From the NCBI GenBank assembly GCA_013433145.1, contig CM024168.1:17003868-17067867 (forward strand): a DNA stretch of 64,000 nt. The letters are read 5' to 3'. Source of the DNA: Ascaris suum (lineage: Eukaryota; Nematoda; Chromadorea; Rhabditida; Ascarididae). Position 1 is the first letter of the stretch. Every line of letters begins with the position of its first letter. Below the pieces are notes generated by a model that was given only the letters and a program-made list of their open reading frames with translations, did not search any database and was not told the origin of the DNA. Below, in pieces: positions 12,690-27,600 of this stretch. The position numbers and the translations under genes were made by a program.

Positions 12690-15600
12690 GTCTGTCTCTA
12701 ACCTTCATCGTCTACTGATCAATGCTTCCTACTTAATCGACTCAAGCGTTTTTCTTCTTCAAACCACACTCATAGTTGGAGCATTTGCATGGATGATTTT
12801 CAAATAAACATGACAGCATGTTTGTGTTGTTGTAGAGGGCGTTAATTGCATAGATTTCCGCCTGTAAATTTCTGATGAAGTGTGGCAAGAACAATTCATA
12901 GGTTTTGATGAATTCATGAGAAAATTGGCCGTTTTAGAATGATCAAACAGAATTACCAGGGAAGCAGAGTGCTTTTTCGCATATTTTATAATAGGCCCCC
13001 TTACCATTCGACCGTTCAGGTAATCGACGTTATAAAGAATGTTTCCCAAGAAATGAATAACTCAATATCATTAGCTATATATTGATTGCTGTCTTTAGCG
13101 GTTAAATTTTACCAATATTCGGTATATTATTATGGTGAGAGGTAAAGATGCTGCATGCGATAATGAGAATTAACAAAATAATTCTTTGTCGGATTGTCGG
13201 CAAAATGAGATTGCTTTTCTTGTTCTTCTTGGCTCTATTCTTTGCATTATTTATGTTCTCTCGGTGTTCTTTCGTTGTTTTCTGTAATGATTTCCTTTCT
13301 ATATGAGGCTATTATTCCTTTTTTTGCCATCGGTCAACTGATTATACAGCACATGCCTCTGTACCGATACTAAATCTACAGTGTAATGCGAACCGGATGT
13401 ACCACCGGAATGTGTGCTAATCGTTTTGTTCAGATGAAGATGAGAAATGAATACTGTTACTTCGTCTTTTGAAGCCTCCTCAAATAAAAATCGTTTACGA
13501 AACGATTTCTAGATGCGTAACGTCGCAGACAGTCAGGAAAAAAAATCGGAAAAGAAGTAGGAGGAAACAAATGCATCGCATAGGGGTTATTTGATCAGGG
13601 AGATGAAAATTTTTAAATGGCATTGGCTCGCGACCCCGACGTTATGCAGCGAAGTATGGGTATTTTTGAGATTTTCAACATGGACCGCAACGAGTAGGCT
13701 TAGGTTTCTATGCGAAGCTTTCAAGCTACCAAGATCGCTAACATTGTCTTCCTAAAGGCATTTGAAATGCGCCGATTAGTGAATGGCGCTCAGCACCTTG
13801 GGATATCGCTATGCTTTCTGGCGCTATACGACTGTGTCTCAACAGCAAGGATTTTTTCATCCCGATCACTCCGCACGGCTACGGAAGTGGCACATTGCTT
13901 CCATCTATTTGCATTATGCTTATTTTTGTTGTAGAATGTTTGAATTATTCTGCCGCCATGAAAGCAAATACTATTCAATGGTACCGTACACTCGAAGTAT
14001 TCGTTTCGAGACGTGAAATGGTTCTTACAAGGGAAGAAAAGCTCTTGTATATTCCATTTCATGAGCTGATGACAATGTTTTCAAAAAATTGCACCATAGA
14101 TCGCAAAAATATATTCGCAGTAATCAAGGAAATCTAAATCTCAAGTTCTATCGTTGAGTATTTTCCTCACAACGCGACCTTCGAAGTAGTTTAACGTCCG
14201 TTTATCTGAATCGGAGATCAGAGATCGCCGGACGGTTCCAGAAAAGCAATCCTTAATAAAAGAAATGTCTTTATTTTTATATTTTCTCGAAGTTTTTAAC
14301 CAATATATAACGCAATATTTATGCATTGATCCATTTAAATTTTTTACGTCTTAAACAATTTCTTCTTAAGATTTTATTTCGTGAAGAATAATTTATTAAT
14401 GATGTTGGGAGGATGTTTTCGCTTCATTGAGACACCTCTTGAAATACCATATGATTTGATAAGATAGATATGAAATTATCGGAAGTATGCTGATTTCAAA
14501 TGATATAATGAGGATTTCGTCTCGCATTTGCTTCTCTTTGGTTTTATGCAATATTGCTTATTGCTAATAGCTGATCGAATATAACTAAGATCTAAGGATG
14601 GTAGTGTGATGCTCGCAAACATAACAGTAATACTAATAACAGCAAGAGTAATGATAATAGTAACATCGGCAGTAGTGATAACACTCTTACTTTCACTGAT
14701 ATCGAGATAAATGATAAGATTATTGTCATGCTAACCACATTAAAAAACGTTTCACATTCGGCTTGAATTTGGTGCCATACGCTAGGTTGTTGCAAGAAAA
14801 AAGTTCTGAAGAGCATCAACAAGTATGAGCTGTTGTAACTACAGGTACGGTCTTGTGAAATTGTTACAACTAGTTGTATTTGCAGGGATCCAGGGAGGAT
14901 GACGGAAGTACCGATCGCCATCAATGCTTCTGGTAGCAATCGTCCATTTGCGGCACCAAAACCTAGACTAGATGGTATATGCGATAGTGGTGAACGGCGA
15001 GCGAATATCAAAGATGTGGCCGAATCAGACTACGATAAACCAAGGAAGGATATCGATGATGTTGCTGAAGTTTCATGGCGTCTTGGAAAGATTGGTTGGT
15101 TAATTCTTTCACTTTTATATGTTTCTTTTCAACCGCATAACATTGAATTGCGATACGGATTTGTGAATTCTGAGGCTCAATATGGTACTTTACTTTTAGA
15201 CTTTACCTGAACAATTAGAATATTGTACTTAAAATTAGAATTAACTTGAAAACAAATACTTTTTACTTGAAAATATTTACTTAACGAGTACTTACTTAGA
15301 AATAAATAACTGAAGTTGTTGAGTATACTTTTTTTAACTTATAGAACTTGATTGTGAAGTAAATCCCATCCTGAGCTCAGTAATATTAATATTCATATTA
15401 ATAATGTGCTCATTGCTTCTTTATCAGTCGAATTATATTTTGAAAAATTTTGCAGAATTAGTTTATTGATTTGCGCAAACGTTATAACCGTCTAATTCAG
15501 GATTCTAAGCAGTAAATATTCGTAAAAATGATATCTAATGTAAACATGCTGATTAGGTTATTGATAGGGTTATCTCCAATCCGGACATTTTTACCTGCTG

Positions 15601-18600
15601 CTCCTTCCGTCCAGAGAAAACGATGATAATTTCAATAATCCAGTCATGATGGAAGAGTTGCAAAGTTTAACTTTTATTACTAGCATTTATCCAACATATG
15701 GCAATATTTAAAAGTTCTGCGAGCTTCTGTACAAAAGAAATTACTGCTGCTTTCAGGTAAGCCTTCAGGAAGCATGGCCGGACCTTCTTCGAGAATCTCC
15801 CCAATGGGACTAAGCGGTCTTCATTTATCGTTACCGTCAAAAACAAATGGCCTACACATCAATGCAGCGCCAGAAGCGAATCCACCTCACGATTCTGACG
15901 TTGGTTGCGGGCATGTAAATACGCTCGCTGTCGATGATATTGCTTCACCATCACCGTCTTCGTCGGGCATTGTCGCCGACATCAATGATTCTCATGCAGA
16001 CAGCAATCAGGTTCAGTTAGTTTTTTTTTGCTGTAAAGGTTGCAGTAATGAAGTTATTCCAACGGCTTATTCCAGCGCCCTTATTCTCACCTTTAGTTTA
16101 GAGTGCATTTATGTTAGCTGACCCAGAAAAGTGGATATCAGGTGCACCCATTTGAAAGGTTTAATTGTTCCTCTCCTATTCTAAGGAGGCCATATCATCA
16201 TCTATATGCTCGGTATTATCCGGCCGATACAATGTTGTTTCAAAGGGTGAAATCATCAAGATCACTTAGAGTGTATTACTCGCTCCCGTAATTCTGACAG
16301 AAAGTTGATGCAATCCTCGAAGCTTAAGGTAATTGAGTTTAAGAAATGGCCTCATGCTGAGTGATTGCCGCACAAATTACTCGTTGCTTGCTGGAGATGA
16401 GTATACTGTCGTGATGATACACCATTTTAGTATACTTCTGTATTTCATCGGTGATATCTTGTATCTACCTTCCAATCGCTCGCTATAGCGCTCTTAGCTT
16501 TCGCAATTAATCGCTCTGTTGTGCAAACAAATATGGTAAACTTTCTTTCTTAGCTGATGTATGAACTGTATGAGGTCTTATTTGAAATGGACAAGAGAGA
16601 CGAATAATTTGGTCTATAGTATTTTTGAAGTGCATCGGAAATTTTCCTTTACAGCTATATTTCTAAAAGTTTTGCAACCTTTAGGGTCCTAATTATAAAA
16701 CTTTATAGCTTTTAGGCTCTAGTAGGGATTAGGCCCCTAACACGTTTGATCATTTTTGTGATGATTTTATGTAATTTCTTCGACCATAAAATACTCTAAC
16801 ATAATGAGCTTTTATAAAAAGCACCACATACAATTCAGTAGTTCTATAATTGAACAATTTATACCTATTGTTCAATAGCTTGTGATAGCGTCGCCCGCCT
16901 TCTTAGTTTATTTTTTGGTTATGCAATAGGAGAAGTTTATTTCTTTCATAAAAATTTGCATATGAAATATCCAGGTGAACGTTTTTTTAGGCGATATGAT
17001 TTGCATAAGAGAATTGCTGTGAATTTCTAGTAATTTTTTTTAGTGAAATATGATGCGATAGAAATTTATCATTATAAAATGACGTCATTTGAGCTAAAAA
17101 TTAAGATCACTTGTAGAGATTAAACACAATCAAATCGTATAGAAATTCATAGATTATAAACTAAAAAATATGAGAGAAAAGAGAAAAATATGAAAGGGAA
17201 ACGACAATTTTCGGCACATTCGACGATGAATCTTTAAATGTCGATTAATTAGTCAACGACAAATTCCTGAAGCATATCGGAATCGATTCAATAATTTACC
17301 ACACGAAGAGGAGGGCGCAGCTGTTCGTTTCGTTTACTGATAGGCAATTGTTTTTCAACGAAAAAAAAAAAGGGCACAAATTCTTTTCACAATCTTTCAA
17401 ATATTTCCCACTTTCATCCAACATTTCGTTCTTGAGCATCACCAATGATTATCGTAGAATCCGTAACGCTAAACGAGTACATCAATTTCGGACTATGCTA
17501 TATTTTGACTGCTCAAAAAAATTTTCCCCATATCTGCTTATTTTCTCAATTTTATTCTGACATTACTGAACTGTAATCTTGGCTACTTCATTGAGAAATG
17601 CGTCTTTGTTGTTTCCGCTCTCAGGTTTGACGCTGTTAGTTATTTTTTTTTTCTCATCAATTGTATTATATAGTTTAATGACGACTATCTAGATGCGGTA
17701 TTGAGGTCGGATATTACGCTTTCTTCCGATTTTGATGTATAGTTGAGTAATTATCGTCTAAATAAACTACTGACATGAGCTAGTATAGGGAGGCTAGATT
17801 GATTTGAGATTCTTATGAATTGATCTGTTGCATTTGATCAGAAAACTTATCAGTTGAACCAGCAGAATTTGAAGAAAAAAAAAGTTGAAGAGATGTGAAA
17901 TTAAATGGGTTTTTTTTTACCCGGAAGGTAGGAGATGATTCGTGGATGCTCTTTTATATTTCTCGCAATTGAGTGTAATTTATTCGCTTGAGGTTATAAG
18001 AATATCGCTAGAAGGCTGCTGTAAATATTGCTGAAATCAGAATAATATCTGCTGCTTTAAAATGGGAGAATGACGTCATTGGGGGAGGGGGGGGGGTATA
18101 TTTTTGCTTGAAATAACTAGAAAATATTGATCAAACGAGATCATGAAGCATTTTTATGAGTCCTTTAACCTAAACTGGATTTCAGTAAACTACAACAATT
18201 CAAATTCAGCGTTGTTTTTCGATTTTCCAATTTAATGACCATCGGATAAATTTTTTTCCAACATTGCTCTGTTTAATCGCATTTCATAGCTAATGAACAT
18301 CAAAATAGTCCCAGCTAAAATAATGTTTTCTTATTTACGCATATTTTACTTTTCGTTTAGAATATCCCTTCTAAATCATTCGAAGATTTTTTGTCGGTCT
18401 TATTTACGTTACTTTAGCTCGGTGAATAGCTGGAGGATATGCTCTAAAGGCACTTCGAGTAGGAAATGTCCAAACCTAGAGGCCTGTCTTACCACATTTT
18501 TTTTTCATATGATACTTTAATATCTAATTACTTATAAACAAAAGAACGGAAAGAATCATGACAGGAATCAAATTGGTGGAGAGGGAAGCGAATGAATGAC

Positions 18601-21600
18601 CGCGAGGTGTGACAAAGGTAGAGAATTGGGTGACCGAGACCGGAATGAGGAAATTTTGATGGGCGGCGAAGATATCCGCACTGAAAAATGACGACTGGGT
18701 AAAAAGAATAACAGAATGGACATGATGGATTGGTAAAAGAAGTAGAGGCCGACCTGTAACGAGATGAAGTGATTCTTTAAAAAAGACCGCAGGAACCAAC
18801 TGGATCAGAAAAGCATTGAATCGTGACAAATGGAAGCGATATGAAGAGACGCTAATTCGTAATGGATGCCTTGCTGATTGAAATAAATTAATTATTTAAG
18901 TAAATAAAATAAACAAAAACCCCCACCCCATCTCCTATGGGTCGGTCCTTATGATGGGGAACTTATCCTTACCCATATTTGTGGCTGAGAGCATACAGTT
19001 GAACGTATGAACGAACGAATGAATTTATTGACATAGCGTGATGCTTTTATACAACTTATTAGGCAAATTCTTTGCTAGATAATTTATATCTTTGTTTAGC
19101 AATTGCTTCTTCTCGACAATATTCGACGCTTACTGCGCTTAGAACGTACAATATGCATTTTATATAGTATGGCAAAGAATTGAGCCACATTTATAACCGC
19201 ATCATTTTTAATTTTTTATCATTAAGCTATGCATTATATTTTAGCACTTAATTTCATAGGAAATTATTTGAAAAATAGAAAAAGATTCCTATAGATGATT
19301 GCCGTTAATAATTGGAAAAATTCAACATTAAACATTCTAAAATTCAATTTTTTCGTAAAAATTTTCTTCAAAAAAATTGAAATTTTTGAAAAAAATTATT
19401 GAAAAAAAAGATTCCATACGAATATTTTCTAAAAGTATTATCGCTGAAAGGTGTTTTGATGAATTTATTTCAAATTTCAAAATTATTGAAAACATCGAAA
19501 TGAGCATTTGTCATCAAAATCGACTATTTTAATCGTTTAACCTTTACTCTCCAACCTCTCAAACTTGGTGAGTTTGGTATTATGCAAATTCCCGATTGTC
19601 CTTCGTTATATTTTGGTGGAACGACGATGGCAGTGTCCAGTCTTTCCTTTCATTCATGATGAAATTGGTATTCATCATGCCTGAAAGGGGACAAATAAAC
19701 ATTCAGTTATACGCATTTTTACGGTTTCCCCAGTCCTCAGTTGCGATATAAGGACTCTTGGGACAAATAAACTTCAGTATATGCATCTTTTAGGTCTGGG
19801 GATGAGTTGAGAAATTTGCAACTTGAGCATTATATGAGTCAACTTGTGTGATTCCGTTCCAAAACAAGAAAAAACGTCAATAAAAAAGCTTGCTCAAGCT
19901 TGAAAAACTTTGTCCTTAGCCTTACTGCATCTCGGATGATAGTGTATGAAAATAAAGAGGCATTTTTGTAGCGAGCCTCGGCTACCTCATCGCTATCGGC
20001 TGGCTCGTCGTCTGATCACTCATCTGATCACAATGATTACGATCACCCGCGTCCTCATATCGATGTCGGGACGGCGCTTCAACCACCTGCTATGGTTAGA
20101 ACCACTCCACCAGGTCGACAACCTCAACCTCAGGTTTGTTGCTATCCCCGGATTACGTTGCACGAAACATAATCCTCAAATCTGATTGCTCGATTTGTCA
20201 ATTTTGTCTGTAATTGTTAAAGCCAGCGCAAGTTACTGCCTTTCGAAAAAAATGAGCGCAAACATTCTACGTTTTTGTGGCATAGATATCATTGTTTGCT
20301 TCAGAGAAGCGCTTTCGATTAGTGGTTTTTGAAAAATCCCTCCAATATTACCTGGAATTAAAGTCGTCTCCAATAGTCAGCCTATTGCGTCAAGTGCCTT
20401 TGTCGGATTCCTCTGCTGTTATTCCCCTACCAGGGGAAGATCGTAACATCCAGTGTTTCCATTTGATTACAATACTTTTTTTTCTGTACAAAAAACACCA
20501 TATTGAACAACAATATAATGGCAACAAAATACACAGGTGATTCAGTTGAGGCCAGCCCAATTAATGCAGCGTTCAGTCCTTGCGACTGGCGAGAAGAACG
20601 AGTTTGGAAGCAGTTCAGTACTGCAGAACGTTTTCGAGGGCTTAGGAGTTGAACGCAATAGAGCAGTGGATGAGGACGATTCTCGATTCAGTCGCTCGCT
20701 CAACCTCGATAGTCACCTTTCTGCTAATCCAAGGTTTAACAGGTATCGAGTATTACTTTTGTACTGATAAAATGAAGTAAATAGTAATGGCGTTATTAAT
20801 GTTCATAGTGATAGATAGCAGCTGCATTTATATAAAAGTGCGTGAAGGGTTTGATGAAGGAGATGGAGCATTAAGAGATACTTCAAAAAATTTATATTGA
20901 AATTGCCGACCTTGTAGACTTCACTGTCTTGAAAGTTGTCATGCTGGAGGTTCTTTGCTAAACGGTCGCAAGCCTACCTCCTTTTCTCCTCCCCGTCCCC
21001 CTCTTTCTCTATTTTCACAATTGCCTTAACGAAGGCGACAAGCAAGCACCGGACTCCCGATGAAACGTGCAGAGTCGCTGAAGAAAGTGGTTTTGGAATG
21101 AAAAAGGAGGAAAGGGAGAACGAAAAGAAGATACACCGCCCTACTTGAAGTGGTTTTTATGTATAGAAAAAAAAGTCTCTGATATAAAAATTATTGAGAA
21201 TTTATTGGGCAGAATTTGAGCTGAGAAAACCAAAACGTATTCATTACCACTCTAGGATGCCTCATCTTTGCGACGTAGCTGTTTGAAAGTCTCGGCTAGA
21301 AACCATCGTTTAGGAATTCCAAAAAAGTGCGGAGAAAGGTTCAATGCTTGTCTCTCTTCCAGAAATTTGTCGAATCATAGAATTGCCTTTCATAGCATAT
21401 GCGTTGATTAATTGAACGAGATATTCCATTCAAATCAACACAAATTTTAGGTGTTTACTTTCGTTTCCACTTGGCTAAAATGAACGTTCACTTTAATCGG
21501 CTCTTCAATATTGTTGTTCACTCTAAAATAGCTTTTATGATGAAACTTTTAAGTCGTTTAAAATTCATATACTTACAACTATACAGTGAAAGTTGCAAAC

Positions 21601-24600
21601 TTTATTTTCTTTATTTCTAAAGGAACTTCTTGAAAAAATTTTTCTAGTCCTTCGTAACTCAATTATAAAATTATATATAATCAACGATATGCATGTATCG
21701 TTTTGAAGGATTTTTTTTTTTGCTTCAATGCAACGAGTAAAATATTGCACATATTTAAATTTATTAATGTGTCTTCTCGAGAAGTACAACATTAGTTTCG
21801 ATGTTGAATCCTCAACCCATTGATGAATAAAAAAAAAATATTGAAATTGTTGACAATTGATTGCAAATGCAATTTACATATGCAAATATAAAAGGATTTT
21901 TTTTTTGAAAGAAATTTCATCTTGATTGAATGGAAATACTCAGAATAATGAAAATATAGAGTAATAAAACTGTTACATATATAATAGATAAGACTCCACC
22001 TTTAGCAAATATAATATAAGGTAGAGGTGATAAAGTTGTTCCAATTTTTACAGTGCAATTGTTATTAGTTTGCAATTTTTATAGAAGTCCTTCAATACCA
22101 CCGGAAACTATGTATGGGATTCGTACATTAAGTGATGATAGGCAAAGACGAGTGACAAATGTGGCACCAGAAGTTCTATCAACTCAAAGAACCAACGAGA
22201 GGTAACATTTTGCAGTGAAAAATTTAAAAATTTAGCATGATTATCCAGGATCATAGTATTTTGATTATCTGCATGATATGCGTTGAGAATTTCGATTTCA
22301 TTTTTTCTTTTCTAGCAATTTCTAAAATTTAGATCTATTGAATTATAAATATATAGCGTATAATGAGTTGAGATAATCCCCTTGAATAGTAAGTAATACT
22401 TGAGAATGGATACTGTTTATTACCATTATCTCCTCAGTATCTAACAATTAGTTAATTGATCGAATATCGCATGCTTCTATTTAGATGACTTGTTGAGTTG
22501 TACGCTGTTGTTGATAATATACGTTTGTAACTCCTTTGTATAGCATTTTTTTTTGTGTAACTTCTAGGTCATTTCATTGTGATTAAGTATGTGGGAATGG
22601 TGTTGCGGTAGTGTTTGCAATTATTACTCTAGCGTTTGATTGTTCAAGTCCAGAATTCGAGCTCTAGAGTTGCATTTGGTTATTTAACGAACTAAATGTG
22701 CTGACGAGCTCGGAAACCAATGAAATCAGCACCACAGGCGTTGCTTATATAGCAGCATCTACTAACCGATTTCGAACACATATTCTTTGATTTTACCTAT
22801 ATCATACATAGTCGACGTATATAATGCCACTTTTGATTACTTTTTTTAAAATTATTACTTACTAATATTATCATAATTATCGCTTTTATTATTATGGCTG
22901 TCATTGTTGTCATATTATTGTTGCTATTATTATTACTACTATTATTATCATTATTATTATTACTATTATTGTTATTATTATTATTGCTATTACTACTCTT
23001 TAACCCCCTACTTTTGCACTAAACAAAATATTTGAACCGCATAAAGGCCAACACAAACTTTGATTCTTTATTCCATGATGGTGTTTTCCCTTGTAGTGAA
23101 TTTTAAAATTATCGAGGCTAGCCAGAAAATACATCTTTCTACGATTTCTTTATCGCATTCGATAGTTCATTTATTTACGTGCTCATCGATTATTCTTGAT
23201 GGCAAATGTCCCTCAGATAGTCAATAAATCGATCAGCTGTCGTTAATAGCTGAGTTGTAAAAACAACTGGCTTGAATGTAGTTAAAGCTGACCGTAAGAA
23301 AAATTTTTCTCGATAATCCTTGAAGTTTGGGAACACTAGATTTGTTTTGGATGTTTTCAGAATTCAAAGTATTTTATCTGGTTCCAAAGCTTAAAAATTT
23401 TATGCACCCATCTGAGAGCTTTATTTATGCAAATTTCGTTTGGAAATGAGCTAATATCCAACATATGATTTGCATATATATATGAAATTAGTCAATTTCG
23501 AATCATGACTTCAAAAGAGAAAAGACCACAAAAACTACCTAATTTCGAAAAAACTACTTCAATTTCTATTTGATTAGAAGGTGAAAATAATTTACACTGG
23601 AAGCTGAGAGGCAATGAGCATTTCTCTAATATTTCTTCATTTTCGTGTGATCGAATGATAAAGCTATTCGTAAAGGCTAGTTCTTGCATTCGTTGTTTAA
23701 ACGCACTAGGAGCGAATGAATCGATAGAAGGTTCATGCAGTCTCTTTCTTCTTTCTCCTTCCTCCTTTAAGTCTTATTCAGAACAACCTTCTTACAGTAA
23801 AAGTTTATAATTTTTGATGCATGCACTAAAAGCAATTTTTTTTTGTAGTTATGCTGTCATTACTTCTTCTAGGAGCCAAATTGCTAATTTTTTGCAGAAT
23901 TCATATTGCATCAGAATTCCGGTCGGCTCCGGAGTTTTTTCTTTATGAAGGAGCTTAGACGATAAAATCCGAACTCCTAGTCTTAGTCTGTATCACTTTA
24001 ATATCTCTCTTTTATAGAAGGGTTTATTCTTTTAAATAATATTTTCAACGGAGATTGCTCCTTTTTTGATTGCAATTCGTTGAAGTCATCTTACATACGT
24101 CTTAACGTTTATATTAAGATCCCCTCATCTATAAGCAAAAGTTATGTTGTATCTTTTCTAAGGCCCTAAGAAGATTGTTTTATCGCATCAAACATTATTT
24201 TCATCTCTAAAACGTTATATTTCATTTGTTATAAGTTAATTTTTTAACACACATGAGATTATATCTAATATATGGCAGTTAGGAGGGAGAGGGAGAGAGC
24301 GCCATTTTCCTTTCTGAAACCACTTGTTGGCTACTGAATTTCGTATATGAAGCAACGCATCGATAATTCGATTCGCTCTTTCGAACATACATGAGTTTTT
24401 GCTATTATCACATATGCAAATCAATAAAAATATGCAAATATTTAGAGCATGCGAACATTCGGCCATATTCGCTTCCATCTATAATGCCTATCATCGAAAA
24501 TATGATAAACCTACTAGGAATTAAAATCGGAAATTATTAGTTTAAATATATGAAATATTATTTAATTACCCGTTTGGAGAGTATCTCTATCGAGAGAGAA

Positions 24601-27600
24601 AATTCCTCTTCATTGTTTTATTGCTCATTGCATTCGTAGATGGGAATATCGTCGAGTTTCAATGAACTGTTTTATGATTTTTCTTTTATAAATTTGATTT
24701 TCGAAGCCGCACTAACGCAATTAAATACGTAAGATATTTCCCTTTTTTTCTATGGGAAGATATTTCGCTACTTTTTCTATGGGAAGATATTTCGCTATTT
24801 TTTCTGTGGGAAAATATTTCGTTATTTTTTCTATGGGAAGATATTTCGCTGTTTTTTCTATGGGAAGATATTTTGCTCTATTTTTTCTGTGGGAAGATAT
24901 TTCAATAGTTTTTCCAATTTGGCTACTTTTGCCATGGATTTTAATGTCTATGCTAATGATAATGAATTTATAACAATATAAACCCGAGAAATAAAGGGAG
25001 AGGATTATAAGCTGCTATTGAAGGCATTGAAAGGGCATTATAGAGGAGGTAATAATAGAAAGGCATATTTCCGCAATAATTTCGGCAAATTGAAGCAATG
25101 TTATATAAAATTCAGAATTTGAACAATATCATTTTCCTACTTTCATAGTTGAAGGTCGTGGTGGTGGTGGTGGGGGGGGGGGGGGGTGAGGGAGGGGAGA
25201 TAGGTATTGCTAAGAAATAAGGTATATTTTTTATCACGTCTATGATATGATTGCACTCACTCACATAGGCGGCAAATGAATTACGTTTTCAGTAGTGCAA
25301 CAAGCTCAGTCGACGAGGACGCATCATTGAAGAAACGTGCAGTATGCGCTAAACTTTCTGAGAATTACAGACTAATTGAGATGAGCGCAAAGAAGATGGC
25401 TGAGGTAAGTCTTTCACTTAATTATTAATTCATTGGATGTATTCAATAATATTTCTCTTCTATAGGTCATTATTCTATACGTCGTATTCAGCAATATTTT
25501 ATAGGTCGACAGGATTCGCATCACCATATTAAAAAGAGTAGCCACGTTGTATTTACATGAAATTCTACGTGTACATACCATTCACTTTGGATGATAAGAT
25601 TGTATGCATTAATCTGGGAGGTATGTTGCATACCTTGATTTGGAGATACAATATCTGGTAAACTTCAATTCAGTTGGTTTCCCCTAATCTTGCCTATGAA
25701 CGTTAGAAAATGTTGATAGGTATCGCAACACCATATTAAAAAGAGTACCAAGGTTGTATTTGCATAAAATGTTCTAAGATCGCATATTTTTGATTTTCGA
25801 TTAGAAATGAATCGTCGATAATACAACTAAGCATAAGCACTTTTGATCGGCTTTATTTCATGAACATAGGCTTTTTTTTTTTCGTACCAATTACAACAGA
25901 ATGAAGCATAACGACATATATGCAATTGATTTTTTTTTTTCAAATTGCTGCTGAAGGAAGAAAATTTTTTTTTTGTTCACAAATTCATAGACTTTGGAAA
26001 TTGTCGTAGAAAAAATTCATAGACATAAATTCATCGAGAAGAAATTTGCATAAATCAAAAAAATTTATCGATTCTCAAATGCGCATTTATTTTGCGCAAT
26101 TATTTCCCATTTATTTCTCGTCGATTTCAACTATTCAATGAATTTTTAAATATTTGCATAAAAGTGATATTTTTTTTAAAATGCAAAATTGAGAATTATT
26201 TTAGCGAATTTTTCTTTTTTTCATTATTCCATTGTTTTTTTTTTGTTTGTTTGTTTGTTTTGGTTAAATTGTGTTTTCTTTTAGCTGTTTATGGAAGTGG
26301 AAAAGTGTTTTTTTTTTCGACCGTTATTTTCTTCAATAGTTGTGATATTGTAGCTGTTACCATTCCAAGTATCTAATCTTTAAGCTTGCCTTAAAACTAT
26401 CTCCCTTTCTAAGTTGAGAACACTCCACTTATTGATTTACTCTCTTTTTTTCTCGTTCTTTTTCGACGTTTAAAGATATTCGATGTTTGTCATAGCGTTT
26501 GGGATCCAGTTCGCGTTCTCTTGCTTTTTCATCGTCAACTATCTAGACGCATAAAAAATGCATGTGGAATAAACATCTACATAGTTGAGAGGCTTCTCTA
26601 TTGTGGTCTCTTTTCTAAATCTTTGAACGTTTTCTTTAATGATTGCATATTTTGTTGTGAGTGAATATGATGAAAAGAGAACTTTTCTTCATTTAAAGAT
26701 TTGAGTTGTGCCTATTTTTGTTTGAAATATTAGCCGAGTTTTTTTAACTCCCATACAATCATAGTAAAACACCTTTTCTGTCTCCTAGTCATGACCCCAT
26801 CTCCATTTTGTTGTGGGATTAGCTCAATCCTGAACTGGCGATCGAATTTGTCTCAGCAAAATAGATTGCCATATAAGAATCGGATCAAACCTTTCCCCAT
26901 AGTCATAAACTAAACTTACTCTCACTCTTACAAAGAATGTGATTTAATTCTAATTCAATAATTAATGGTTTATATCAATTGTCTTTCTTTATTTATTTTT
27001 TTAGTGCACAGCCCCACGTGCTTGGCGTCAACCACATGTTCTACAGCAACATCTTTCCGATATAAAAGAAGCGGTCACCACTATCGCGGATGCCTTAGAT
27101 AATTTTTTGGATGCTGCTGGACGAATTGCTGTTGTTGCTAGCAGTCCAAAAGCAGAAGGTAATCTCTCAATCCATAAAAACAATCATTAGATATAAACAA
27201 ACTTAGGGAATATTTCTTGGAAAATTTCAACAGTTTGCGGATTTAGCAATCAATGATGGATATCGTTTTATGGAATTTTCGATTGATGCTAATCTTAGTC
27301 GTATCTAATGGGGTATTTAAGATGGGGCAAGGAGGGAGGGGGGTTGGGGAGATCGGAATTTTAAGTGATATATTCGAAAGAGTCTGATTGATGCACTCAC
27401 TGTGAATATTTTTATGAATTAAACTAGTGTTTATAAATAATTCTTAGTATCGAAGTCAATTATCGTGATGCTGTGGAATCTACTTTTAATCGAGCTATTT
27501 TGCGTCATTTTGATGCGCTTTTTTGCATATTTGTAACCTATTCAACAATTTATATATGGCTTTTGTTGATTTTTTTTTTCGCCGGAGAAATTCTATGGCG

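Larger units (their letters stand above)
14886..22201 (+). other. Cas-like substrate region (exons 2-6)
   Basis: Five exons encode low-complexity Ser/Pro/Asn-rich sequence with only two YxxP sites, YDKP in exon 2 and YDHP in exon 4. In this family such tyrosines are phosphorylated by Src/Abl kinases and bind Crk/Nck SH2 domains; vertebrate members carry many more. Proline patches such as TTPPGRQPQPQ may serve as SH3 ligands. The large intron 16,011-19,971 holds the LINE remnant. Confidence 0.75.

Noticed and set aside
12690..12807. Hydrophobic C-terminal tail suggesting a tail-anchored protein
   Set aside because: The donor at 12,690 joins in phase to the Cas-like exon at 14,886; the tail is more likely intronic read-through.
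13820..13870. ALYD tetrapeptide suggesting an SH3 domain
   Set aside because: No DEL, GWW or PxNY-type positions follow in frame; chance match.
22600..22690. GTTCAAGTCC-like phrase suggesting a tRNA
   Set aside because: No matching acceptor or anticodon stems; no tRNA was supported anywhere in the window.
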